A DNA stretch of 13,358 bases from Firmicutes bacterium UBA5774 (GTDB lineage Bacteria > Bacillota > Clostridia > Peptostreptococcales > Anaerovoracaceae), in NCBI GenBank assembly GCA_002418625.1, contig DIEM01000007.1, forward strand, positions 1 through 13,358, written 5' to 3'. The notes below the pieces were generated by a model. That model did no database searches and was not told the DNA's origin. It saw nothing but the letters and a program-made list of their open reading frames with translations. This document shows positions 6,321 to 12,946 of this stretch, piece after piece (the first letter of the stretch is position 1; the number at the start of each line of letters is the position of its first letter). The translations under genes and the position numbers were made by a program.

Positions 6321-6429
6321 CCGGGACAGCAATGATGGCTTAAGCACCATCATCGTTTCTTATTTTACAATATTTCTACAGCTTTTGCCATAACAAATTT
6401 AGAATTCATGAATTTTTTTTTCAAGGCCA

Positions 6430-6470
6430 GCCGGTGCCCTGTACAATCAGCACCGGCGGACGGCCCGTCC
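6430..6470 (-). other. Two adjacent GC-rich stem-loops after the thioesterase gene
   Basis: GCCGGTGC (6430-6437) pairs with GCACCGGC (6450-6457), and GGACG/CGTCC (6458-6470) forms a tight second hairpin directly beside it, just past the end of the operon. On the minus strand the stems are followed by A9 rather than U, so this is not a standard terminator; it may stabilise the 3' end or work with Rho. Confidence 0.4.
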
Positions 6471-6491
6471 CATATTTTCTGATGGATCCCC

Positions 6492-6965
6492 CTACTGCTT
6501 CCCGCAGCTGTCTTCATTGAGCAGCCTTTTCTTATAGAGCGCCCTGCGCGACTCCGCCTCGGCGAATATTTTCTTCTGGTAGTCCGTCTGTGGAACGAAA
6601 GGACGGACTCTCTTAGGCTTGCCGGTTTTGTCCAGAGCGACCATAGTAAAAAATCCGGTCAGTGCGACCTCGGGACCGGCGTCGGATTCCAGATCCTCGA
6701 TTTCCGTGGTCACGATGACCTCCATGGTCGTTCTCCCGACATAAGCGATTTCAGCCGTACAGGTAACGAGAGTCCCCACCAGGACCGGGCGCAGAAACAG
6801 CAGCTCATCGACTCTTGCTGTGACGACATTGCCGCGGGCGTACTTTATGCAGACCGCGCCGGCGGCTGTGTCCATCATTTTCATGATTTCGCCCCCATGG
6901 ACATTTCCGGCCACATTGGCCTGATCTGGCATCATGATGTGCGAAATGACAAGTTTATTTTCCAT
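6492..6965 (-). CDS. Hotdog-fold acyl-CoA thioesterase (YkhA/YciA type)
   Basis: Hydrolyses acyl-CoA to free acid and CoA in the cytosol; family members act on short to long acyl chains. The 157-residue protein carries the hotdog signature at the N-terminus: PDQANVAGNVHGGEIMKMMD (residues about 13-32), with Asp32 in the position of the catalytic acid and the NVHGG turn at the start of the long central helix. VTARVDELLFLRPVLVG and the following strands fit the second half. It is a single-domain protein of normal length with a short charged tail (AEAESRRALYKKRLL). The start at 6965 has GGAGG 8 bases upstream, and the gap to the preceding glyoxalase stop is only 16 bases, so the two are co-transcribed. 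Substrate preference is unknown; the alternative YbgC/4HBT group lacks this GNVHGG arrangement. Confidence 0.88.
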   Translation of the reverse strand: MENKLVISHIMMPDQANVAGNVHGGEIMKMMDTAAGAVCIKYARGNVVTARVDELLFLRPVLVGTLVTCTAEIAYVGRTTMEVIVTTEIEDLESDAGPEVALTGFFTMVALDKTGKPKRVRPFVPQTDYQKKIFAEAESRRALYKKRLLNEDSCGKQ

Positions 6966-6981
6966 ATCAAGGTCCTCCTGT

Positions 6982-7350
6982 TTATTTCTCCGGCAAGATC
7001 TCCAGCCAGTATCCATCCGGGTCTGCTATAAAATACAGCCCCATCTGCGTATTTTCAAAAACGATGCATCCCATTTCCTGATGCTTCTTATATGCGGCGG
7101 CGTAATCGTCGACCATGAACGCAAGATGCATTTCGTTGTCTCCCAGGTCGTAAGGTCCCTTCTTATCGCGGAGCCAGGTGAGCTCCAGCTGGTGCGACGT
7201 GCTTTCATCGCCCATGAAGACCAGTATATACTCACCGTTTTCAGGGCTCTTGCGCCTTATTTCAACAAGCCCGAGGGCTTCTTTGTAAAATGCGGCCGAT
7301 TTTTCAAGATCAGCGACATTGATATTATTATGAACCATTCTGAATTTCAT
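6982..7350 (-). CDS. Glyoxalase/VOC-fold protein, lactoylglutathione lyase-like
   Basis: A 122-residue vicinal-oxygen-chelate protein. The four metal ligands of glyoxalase I line up: His7 (VHNNINV), Glu56 (HQLELTW), His75 (EMHLAFMV) and Glu117 (YWLEILP), with the DPDGYWLEI ending typical of the family. Glyoxalase I isomerises the methylglyoxal-thiol hemithioacetal; whether this organism uses glutathione or another thiol cannot be seen. The start ATG 7350 has AGGAGG 8 bases upstream, whereas longer in-frame starts would reach into the preceding gene. It lies 64 bases after the acyltransferase and 16 bases before the thioesterase, so it is the middle gene of a likely three-gene operon. The length is close to that of short bacterial GloA. 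Other VOC functions, such as an epimerase, remain possible. Confidence 0.8.
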   Translation of the reverse strand: MKFRMVHNNINVADLEKSAAFYKEALGLVEIRRKSPENGEYILVFMGDESTSHQLELTWLRDKKGPYDLGDNEMHLAFMVDDYAAAYKKHQEMGCIVFENTQMGLYFIADPDGYWLEILPEK

Positions 7351-7414
7351 GCGTGATTCCTCCTTAAATTCCAATAACGCCGCCATCGACGCGCCGAGCT
7401 TGGCAGGCGATAAA

Positions 7415-8092
7415 TTATCCATTGCGCAATCCAAACTGTATGCCCGTATCCTGGTGGTACCCTATGATCCGGCTTGGATTTCCGACATTTTTTGAATAAG
7501 GCTCTGTATCGCGTATCACAACGCTTCCGGCTCCCGCCAGCGTTTCATCGGAGATATCAAGCTGATCCTTTATGGTCGATCCCAGGCCTATATAGCATCT
7601 GTTTCCTATATTGCAGCGGCCGCCGATTCTGCAGTCCGGCGCCAGGACGTTGAAGCTGCCGATCGTGAATTCATGGCCTACATATACCTGATGCCGGATC
7701 GTATTGCTCGAGCCCATGACACCGCCGAATCCGATGTGGGTCTGCCCGAATATGACATTATTCTCGCCCATCCGGACATCCGAGGCTATCTCGCAGGTGG
7801 CGCTGATGTAATTCCTGATTTTATAGCCGCTGGCTTTGGCTTTCAGGTAAATTTCTTCCCTTTCACGGGCATAGCCCGGAAACAGGGCGATCAAATCGTA
7901 TCGATCCTTTGGATATGATTGGGCAATCGTTCCAAAATCGACTTGCGGCAGGCCGCAGAAGCGTCCTTCCGCATTTAGGAATGACTGGTCGACTGCAAAA
8001 CAGGCGATGCGGAAATCCGGATGCTTCATTGCGTCGTAAAATAGCATGGTTCCGAGCATTCGGCTGCCGTATACTATAACAGGCTTGCTCAT
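7415..8092 (-). CDS. NeuD/PglD-type sugar O-acyltransferase, left-handed beta-helix
   Basis: Probable acetyl-CoA (or other acyl) transferase acting on a nucleotide sugar or similar small molecule. The 225-residue protein has an N-terminal PglD-like part starting KPVIVYGSRMLG, which resembles the GxxxxG turn of that domain, and from about residue 100 a hexapeptide-repeat beta-helix: ISATCEIASDVRMGENNVIFG, then VYVGHEFTIGSFNVLAPDCRIGG, CNIGNRCYIGLGSTI and TLAGAGSVVIRD, ending VGNPSRIIG. His140 in VGHEFTIG is the likely catalytic His; family members usually show a VDHDxxIG-type motif here. The start has AAGGAG 6 bases upstream. It is first in the operon with the glyoxalase and thioesterase and follows a strong promoter about 110 bases upstream. 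No sugar-biosynthesis genes are near, so its substrate is open. Confidence 0.8.
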   Translation of the reverse strand: MSKPVIVYGSRMLGTMLFYDAMKHPDFRIACFAVDQSFLNAEGRFCGLPQVDFGTIAQSYPKDRYDLIALFPGYAREREEIYLKAKASGYKIRNYISATCEIASDVRMGENNVIFGQTHIGFGGVMGSSNTIRHQVYVGHEFTIGSFNVLAPDCRIGGRCNIGNRCYIGLGSTIKDQLDISDETLAGAGSVVIRDTEPYSKNVGNPSRIIGYHQDTGIQFGLRNG

Positions 8093-8208
8093 TTTTTGCT
8101 CCTTGCCGGCTGGATACTAAGATTCAGCCATTGATACCGGAATTGCTGCCGCAATTTGATTCTGAAACTGCCGCTGCAATGCTATGCGATCCGCTTTGCT
8201 TATGTGAA

Positions 8209-8237
8209 ATTATACCAAAATCAGCGGGAAACATCAA
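8209..8237 (-). promoter_or_regulatory. Sigma-A promoter of the acyltransferase-glyoxalase-thioesterase operon
   Basis: On the minus strand TTGATG (8232-8237) and a perfect TATAAT (8209-8214) are separated by 17 bases, and TGG before TATAAT gives an extended -10. Transcription would begin near 8202, leaving a leader of about 110 bases before the acyltransferase. It lies just beyond the rpsI terminator. Confidence 0.8.
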
Positions 8238-8262
8238 CGAAACAATCGTTCTTAAGCATAAA

Positions 8263-8290
8263 GCCCCCAAACCGCAATGGTTTGAGGGCC
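8263..8290 (-). terminator. Terminator of rplM-rpsI
   Basis: A minus-strand stem of 11 pairs including one G-U (8279-8289 with 8263-8273) closes a 5-base loop and is followed by TTTATGCTTAAG. It lies 17 bases after the rpsI stop and separates the ribosomal genes from the next promoter. Confidence 0.75.
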
Positions 8291-8307
8291 TTTGTACTGA
8301 GTTTGGA

Positions 8308-8700
8308 TCAGCGTTTTGAGAACTGGGAAGCTTTTCTTGCCTTCTTAAGTCCGTATTTCTTTCTTTCCTTCATTCTCGAGTCTCTGGTCAGGAAACCGGC
8401 TTTTTTGAGCGCGGCTCTCATTTCAAGATCCGATTTGATCAGAGCTCTGGAAATGCCGTGCCTGAGCGCACCGGCCTGTCCCGTGAATCCGCCGCCCTTT
8501 ACAGTGGCGATGACGTCGAATTTGCCTTCGGCTCCAGCGATCTCAAAAGGTCTGACGACCTCTCTCTTCAGGATCTCCATACCGAAATAATCGTCAAGCG
8601 GCTTCTTGTTTACTGTGACGTTGCCTTTACCAGGGATCAATCTGACGCGCGCAACGGATGATTTTCTTCTGCCTGTTCCATAATATTGCATCTTTGCCAT
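8308..8700 (-). CDS. rpsI: 30S ribosomal protein uS9
   Basis: Small-subunit protein whose C-terminal tail reaches the P-site tRNA. The 130-residue sequence has YYGTGRRKSSVARVRL near the start, the core KGGGFTGQAGALRHGISRAL (about residues 68-87), and the invariant basic end KKARKASQFSKR with the terminal Lys-Arg. The start has GGAGG 8 bases upstream and is 18 bases after the rplM stop, the universal L13-S9 pair. Length is as usual for bacterial uS9. The short MAK-MQYYGTG beginning is common in Firmicutes. Confidence 0.98.
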   Translation of the reverse strand: MAKMQYYGTGRRKSSVARVRLIPGKGNVTVNKKPLDDYFGMEILKREVVRPFEIAGAEGKFDVIATVKGGGFTGQAGALRHGISRALIKSDLEMRAALKKAGFLTRDSRMKERKKYGLKKARKASQFSKR

Positions 8701-8718
8701 TTACGATTCCTCCCCTCT

Positions 8719-9147
8719 CTAAAAGTTCCAGACTTCAGGAGTCTGTGCGCTGTGCTTGTGCTCCGGCCCTGCATAGACCTTGAGCTTTTTGTACATCTGC
8801 CTGCCGAGCTTGCCTTTAGGCATCATGCCCTTGACGGCATGCCTGATGATTTCCTCAGGTTTCTTGGCCTGCAGCTTGTCAAAGGTTATTTCGCGCAGTC
8901 CGCCGGGGAATCCGGTATGGTGCTTGTAAACTTTGTCAGTTCTTTTGTTGCCGGTCACTTCGACCTTTTCGGCATTGACTATGATGACATAATCGCCCGT
9001 GTCCACATGGGGCGTGAAAATTGGCTTTCTTTTTCCTCTCAGGATCGAAGCGACTTCAGTTGCCAGTCTTCCCAGAGTTTTTCCCTCTGCGTCGATGACA
9101 TACCATTTTCTATCGATTTCCTGAGGCTTTGCAATGAATGATTTCAT
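8719..9147 (-). CDS. rplM: 50S ribosomal protein uL13
   Basis: Early-assembly large-subunit protein. The 142-residue sequence has the expected opening KWYVIDAEGKTLGRLATEVA, HVDTGDYVIIVNAEKVEVTG in the middle, the HHTGFPGGLREITF segment, and VKGMMPKGKLGRQMYKKLKVY followed by GPEHKHSAQTPE near the end. GGGAGG lies 8 bases before ATG 9147. It is first in a two-gene operon with rpsI, and its leader of about 130 bases starts with a stem-loop where Firmicutes carry an autoregulatory L13 leader. Confidence 0.98.
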   Translation of the reverse strand: MKSFIAKPQEIDRKWYVIDAEGKTLGRLATEVASILRGKRKPIFTPHVDTGDYVIIVNAEKVEVTGNKRTDKVYKHHTGFPGGLREITFDKLQAKKPEEIIRHAVKGMMPKGKLGRQMYKKLKVYAGPEHKHSAQTPEVWNF

Positions 9148-9240
9148 TTGGATGACCTCCCGATATTTTGTTTACACCCGGCTTCCACATTGCCCGGCGA
9201 TCCGTTCCGATAAACATTGGTTGTTCTGTTTTTATATAAT

Positions 9241-9271
9241 TGCAGGGATCCGGGGCTAAGGGGTCCCTGCA
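9241..9271 (-). promoter_or_regulatory. Stem-loop at the 5' end of the rplM leader, candidate L13 leader
   Basis: TGCAGGGA (9241-9248) pairs perfectly with TCCCTGCA (9264-9271) around 15 bases rich in C on the transcript. With transcription predicted to start near 9279, this stem forms the very 5' end of the mRNA, where the known Firmicutes L13 leader RNA sits. I matched position and form, not the consensus sequence, so its identity is tentative. Confidence 0.45.
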
Positions 9272-9285
9272 TACATAGCATATTG

Positions 9286-9314
9286 ATTATATATATTGAA
9301 TTCCTGTGTGTCAA
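9286..9314 (-). promoter_or_regulatory. Perfect-consensus sigma-A promoter of rplM-rpsI
   Basis: TTGACA (complement of 9309-9314) and TATAAT (complement of 9286-9291) are both exact, with a 17-base spacer. The -35 box begins only nine bases after the tyrS stop codon, with no terminator between, so read-through from tyrS adds to this promoter. Confidence 0.92.
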
Positions 9315-9323
9315 GAGAATTTA

Positions 9324-10559
9324 TCACGCGAGCTCGATCAGATGGAACGTTTTCTTGCCCTTTTTCAACAGCAGTCTTCCGTCCTCAAACATGCCTCTTG
9401 TAATCATCAGCTTAGGATCGGAGATCCGCATGTCCTCGATCATAAAACCGCCCTGCTCGATTGTCCTGAAGCCTTCGCTCCTGCTCGGGACCAGCTTGAC
9501 AGCTGTCATCAGCGACACGACATTGATGCCGTCGCCTTCGAATTCCGATGCGGCCATGACCGTCTTCGGAACATCCTCAAGGCTGCCGCCTCCGGAGAAC
9601 AGCGCCCTCGCCGCTTCCTGGGCCTTGGCGGCCTCATCGTCTCCGTGCACGAGCCTCGTGACCTCGAATGCCAGGATCTCCTTCGCTTTGTTGATCTCCG
9701 CATCCTTCAGGGAAGCAAGCTCGTTTACCTCTTCCATTGGAAGGAATGTCAGAAGGCTCAGGCATTTTCTGACATCCGCGTCCTCCACGTTTCTCCAGTA
9801 CTGATAGAACTCAAACGGGGATGTCTTCTCGGGATCAAGCCAAAGAGCGCCCTTCTGGGTCTTGCCCATTTTCTTTCCTTCGCTTGTCGTCAGCAGCGCG
9901 AAGGTCATGCCGAAAGCCTGCACGCCCGTCTCTCTTCTGATCAGGTCGACGCCGTTGATGATATTGGACCATTGGTCGTCTCCGCCAAACTGCATCCTGC
10001 AGCCATAGCGCTTGTAAAGCTCCAGGAAATCGTAGGACTGCATCAGCATATAGTTGAATTCCAGAAAGGACAGTCCTGTCTCAAGCCGCTGCTTGAAGCA
10101 TTCGGCCGTCAGCATCCTGTTGACGGAAAAATGCCGTCCGATATCCCGGATAAAATTGATATAATTCAGCTCCATCAGCCATTCCGCGTTATTGACCGTT
10201 ATGGCCTTGCCGTCGGAAAAATCAAGGAATTTGCTGAAGGTTTTCTTGAAATTGTTGCAGTTGTTGATAACGTCTTCCTTCGTCATCAGCTTTCGCATAT
10301 CGGTTCTCCCCGAAGGATCCCCCACCATGCCTGTTCCGCCGCCGATCAGCACGATGGGCTTGTGCCCGTGCTGCTGCATATGCATCATGATGATGATCTG
10401 CATGAAATGACCGACATGGAGGCTGTCCGCAGTGGGATCGAAGCCGATATAGAACGTGACCTTTTCTTTTCCGAGAAGCTCCCTGATCTCATCCTCATGC
10501 GTCGCCTGCCTCAGGAAGCCTCTCTCTTTTAGTACATCAAATACATTAACGTTGCTCAT
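9324..10559 (-). CDS. tyrS: Tyrosyl-tRNA synthetase
   Basis: Charges tRNA-Tyr with tyrosine. The 411-residue class I enzyme has YIGFDPTADSLHVGH (residues about 37-51, HIGH signature as HVGH), GGGTGMVGDPSGR, the tyrosine-site QFGGDDQWSNI (190-200) and a KMSKS loop in the form KMGKT (230-234). The C-terminal part (about 345-411) is an S4-like RNA-binding domain. Start ATG 10559 is preceded by GGAGGAGACA; a longer in-frame start would overlap the leader hairpin at 10583-10599. It follows upp by about 140 bases that hold inverted repeats but no T-box, unlike many Firmicutes tyrS genes. There is no terminator after the stop; the rplM promoter abuts it. Confidence 0.97.
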   Translation of the reverse strand: MSNVNVFDVLKERGFLRQATHEDEIRELLGKEKVTFYIGFDPTADSLHVGHFMQIIIMMHMQQHGHKPIVLIGGGTGMVGDPSGRTDMRKLMTKEDVINNCNNFKKTFSKFLDFSDGKAITVNNAEWLMELNYINFIRDIGRHFSVNRMLTAECFKQRLETGLSFLEFNYMLMQSYDFLELYKRYGCRMQFGGDDQWSNIINGVDLIRRETGVQAFGMTFALLTTSEGKKMGKTQKGALWLDPEKTSPFEFYQYWRNVEDADVRKCLSLLTFLPMEEVNELASLKDAEINKAKEILAFEVTRLVHGDDEAAKAQEAARALFSGGGSLEDVPKTVMAASEFEGDGINVVSLMTAVKLVPSRSEGFRTIEQGGFMIEDMRISDPKLMITRGMFEDGRLLLKKGKKTFHLIELA

Positions 10560-10582
10560 TGTCTCCTCCATTAAAACCGTCA

Positions 10583-10693
10583 GGCCGTCGTTCACGGCCT
10601 TTGAACCGGATCAAGCCAACCTTGGATCGCCTTTGGCATGGCTTTCCGCCCTGCCTGGCCAGCCATTCGAAGGTTGGCTCAAAATGGTTGGCT
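10583..10693 (-). promoter_or_regulatory. Structured upp-tyrS intergenic RNA with two competing hairpins
   Basis: On the minus-strand transcript AGCCAACCTT (complement of 10670-10679) can pair with AAGGTTGGCT (complement of 10614-10623), with a nested ATGGCT/AGCCAT stem (10661-10666 with 10638-10643). A second upstream AGCCAACC (complement of 10686-10693) can compete for the same partner. A further 6-bp stem, GGCCGT/ACGGCC (10583-10599), ends about 18 bases before the tyrS ribosome site. No U-tract or T-box motif is present. Function unknown. Confidence 0.45.
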
Positions 10694-10699
10694 TTAATT

Positions 10700-11329
10700 C
10701 TATTTCGTTCCGTAAAGTCTGTCGCCGGCATCGCCGAGTCCCGGCACTATATAGGCATGATCGTTCAGATGGCTGTCCCTGGCCGCGACATAAATATCCA
10801 CGTCGGGGTGTGCCTTTTGTACGACTTCTATGCCCTCCGGCGCCGCAATCAGGCTCATCAGGCTGATTTTCACGCCGCCCTTCGCCTTGATCAGATCGAT
10901 TGCCGCTACTGAAGATCCGCCTGTGGCAAGCATCGGATCGACGATGATGACCTGCCTGGTCTCAAGATCCGACGGCAGTTTGCAGTAATATTCAACAGGA
11001 AGCTTGGTTTCGGGATCACGGAAAAGACCTATATGTCCGACCTTCGCGTTCGGCACCATCTGAAGCATGCCATCGACCATTCCGAGGCCGGCTCTGAGGA
11101 TCGGAACGATTCCGATATCTTCACCTTTGAGCATCTTCATCGTTGCTTTGCAGATAGGCGTTTCGACTTCCACGTCTACCAGTGGAAGCTCTCTTGTGAC
11201 TTCATAGGCCATCAGCATGGACACTTCCCTGACAAGATCCCTGAAATCCTTGACGCTGGTATTCTTGTCCCTCATGATGCCCAGTTTGTGCTGAATAAGG
11301 GGATGATCAAAAATGTAAACCTTTCCCAT
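10700..11329 (-). CDS. upp: Uracil phosphoribosyltransferase
   Basis: Pyrimidine salvage: uracil plus PRPP gives UMP and pyrophosphate. The 209-residue protein has HPLIQHKLGIMRDKNT near the start, the DIGIVPILRAGLGMVDG segment (about 71-87), the PRPP-binding loop DPMLATGGSS (131-140) and the uracil-site C-terminus YIVPGLGDAGDRLYGTK. Length is normal. GGAGG lies 9 bases before ATG 11329 allowing for the GAAGAAC spacer. It follows rpiB by 85 bases of AT-rich DNA, so it is either the distal gene of the prfA-sua5-rpiB operon or has its own weak promoter there. Confidence 0.98.
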   Translation of the reverse strand: MGKVYIFDHPLIQHKLGIMRDKNTSVKDFRDLVREVSMLMAYEVTRELPLVDVEVETPICKATMKMLKGEDIGIVPILRAGLGMVDGMLQMVPNAKVGHIGLFRDPETKLPVEYYCKLPSDLETRQVIIVDPMLATGGSSVAAIDLIKAKGGVKISLMSLIAAPEGIEVVQKAHPDVDIYVAARDSHLNDHAYIVPGLGDAGDRLYGTK

Positions 11330-11414
11330 GTTCTTCCCTCCATTGAATTCATATTTAAATTTATTTATTTACCTGACAGGGTTTGCCCGATGCAGTTGCC
11401 GCTGATGCCGCAGG

Positions 11415-11846
11415 CTACATTTCATCCAGCATGGCGACTCTTCTCTGATGCCTGTCGCCCTCGAAATCCGTATTCAGGAATATTTCAACGAGCTTGATCG
11501 CCATGTCCGGCGACAGGACCCTTCCGCCCAGCGCCAGCATATTGGCGTTGTTATGCTTTCGGCTCATTTCGGCCATGAATTCATTGGTGACCAGCGCGCA
11601 TCGAATGCCGTGGACCTTGTTGGCCGCGATGGAGATCCCGATGCCTGTGCCGCAAAAGACGATGCCGCGGTCATATTTGCCCGAAGCGACGGCCTCTCCC
11701 GCCAGTTTGCCGTAGATCGGATAATCCACAGAAGTATCGGTATCGACACCGATGTCATGGTAATCGTAATTCTCTTCGTCAAGGTATGCCTTGACCTGTT
11801 CCTTCAAAGCCAGTCCGCCATGATCGCTCGCAAGTGCTATTTTCAA
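11415..11846 (-). CDS. rpiB: Ribose-5-phosphate isomerase B (RpiB/LacAB family)
   Basis: Interconverts ribose-5-phosphate and ribulose-5-phosphate in the non-oxidative pentose phosphate pathway. The 143-residue protein starts MKIALASDHGG with Asp8-His9, has catalytic Cys65 in FCGTGIGISIAANK, and SRKHNNANMLALGGR with His98. These match the RpiB active site. The start codon is TTG (11844-11846): AGGAGG lies 7 bases upstream and the protein begins exactly where family members do, while the nearby ATG at the ribosome site is in another frame. It lies 40 bases after sua5. LacA/LacB galactose isomerases share the fold, but the single gene between sua5 and upp argues for RpiB. Confidence 0.96.
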   Translation of the reverse strand: MKIALASDHGGLALKEQVKAYLDEENYDYHDIGVDTDTSVDYPIYGKLAGEAVASGKYDRGIVFCGTGIGISIAANKVHGIRCALVTNEFMAEMSRKHNNANMLALGGRVLSPDMAIKLVEIFLNTDFEGDRHQRRVAMLDEM

Positions 11847-11886
11847 TTCGATCCCTCCTGTTCATGCCCGTCAAAGGGCGTTCGAT

Positions 11887-12945
11887 CTATACCTTTACAA
11901 TATTATATCCGGCGGATTTCATCATGCGGTTCATGACCGCGAAGCCCAGCGAATTGTTACGGCTCAGGGCTCCCGCCAGGATCAGGTCCACGCCCTGCTT
12001 GTCGAGTTCGCGGAGTCTTGCGAAAAATTCATTAGCCGCAACGACAAAGTCGCTTTCCTCGAACATGATCACACCGACCTTGATGCCGTTGGCCTCGTTG
12101 ATCGCCCGGACCCGGTCGATCTCTGCCAGCACCTTGTCCCTGCGGCCTTCAAAAACCGTCATGGGCGCGTCCGGCGCATAATGGGTATATTTCATTCCCG
12201 GTGATTTAGGAGTCTCCAACTGATCTTCTATGCCGGGATCGACAGCCACCTTGCCGCCGATCACTTCGATGATGTCTTCCTTCGTGATCATGCCCGGCCG
12301 TAAAATGATCGGTGTTTCGCCGGACATGTCCAGCACGGTGGATTCGATTCCCACCCTGCAGTCTCCGCCTCTCAGGATCACATCGACGCGGCCGTCAAGG
12401 TCGTCGACGACATGCTGTCCCCTGGTCGGGCTCGGCTTGCCGGAAATGTTGGCGCTGGGCGCCGCTATCGGGCAGCCCGCTTTCCTGATCAGCGACAGCG
12501 CTACCGGATCATCCGGCATCCTGATCGCCACCGTCGGCAGCCCCGCGGTCACGATATCCGGCACCGCCTTGGTTTTCGGCAGCACCAGCGTCAGCGGACC
12601 CGGCCAGAATTCGTCGATCAGCTTGATGATGTTCGGCGTCAGCTTCGTGGTCAGCTGGGTGATGTCGCTGGCCCTCGCGATATGGACGATGATCGGGTTG
12701 TCGGAGGGCCTGCCCTTTGCCTCGAATATCCCGGCGACTGCCGCCGGATCCAGCGCGTTGGCGCCGATGCCGTAGACCGTCTCCGTAGGAAAAGCGACGG
12801 TCCCGCCGTTCATTATGACATCAGCCGCGATATCGACAAGCTTGAGGACTTCCTCGATCTTCTGATAAGCCTTGTCATCGCCGAATTCCTCGCTTGCCTG
12901 TACCGTATCTCTATTCAGGTTTGTTACGTCAAATATTTTAGTCAT
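11887..12945 (-). CDS. L-threonylcarbamoyladenylate synthase (Sua5/TsaC type)
   Basis: Makes threonylcarbamoyl-AMP from threonine, bicarbonate and ATP, the first step of the t6A modification at position 37 of ANN-decoding tRNAs. The 352-residue protein is the long Sua5 form. A YrdC domain (about 35-220) carries GGTVAFPTETVYGIGANA, then KGRPSDNPIIVHI (the K-x-R-x-x-x-N nucleotide motif), FWPGPLTLVL and APSANISGKPSPT. A linker with SPGMKYTHYAPDAP (about 248-261) is followed by a Rossmann-like C-terminal domain. About 30 residues precede the YrdC core, longer than in most homologues. ATG 12945 is one base after the prfA stop (TGA-A-ATG), with GAGGA about 9 bases upstream, so translational coupling is likely. 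No prmC lies between the two genes. Confidence 0.95.
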   Translation of the reverse strand: MTKIFDVTNLNRDTVQASEEFGDDKAYQKIEEVLKLVDIAADVIMNGGTVAFPTETVYGIGANALDPAAVAGIFEAKGRPSDNPIIVHIARASDITQLTTKLTPNIIKLIDEFWPGPLTLVLPKTKAVPDIVTAGLPTVAIRMPDDPVALSLIRKAGCPIAAPSANISGKPSPTRGQHVVDDLDGRVDVILRGGDCRVGIESTVLDMSGETPIILRPGMITKEDIIEVIGGKVAVDPGIEDQLETPKSPGMKYTHYAPDAPMTVFEGRRDKVLAEIDRVRAINEANGIKVGVIMFEESDFVVAANEFFARLRELDKQGVDLILAGALSRNNSLGFAVMNRMMKSAGYNIVKV

Positions 12946-12946
12946 T

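Noticed and set aside
6430..6457. Rho-independent terminator for the thioesterase operon
   Set aside because: On the minus strand the stem is followed by a run of A, not U. The plus strand has its T-run before the stem. I keep it only as a structured element.
9306..10532. Long open frame on the plus strand opposite tyrS
   Set aside because: It mirrors tyrS on the other strand, is rich in His and Gln codons typical of antisense frames, lacks a ribosome site, and matches no family. tyrS motifs are decisive.
10560..10700. T-box riboswitch ahead of tyrS
   Set aside because: No T-box sequence (TGGxACCGCG-like), no specifier loop features, and no terminator with a U-tract. Only simple inverted repeats are present.
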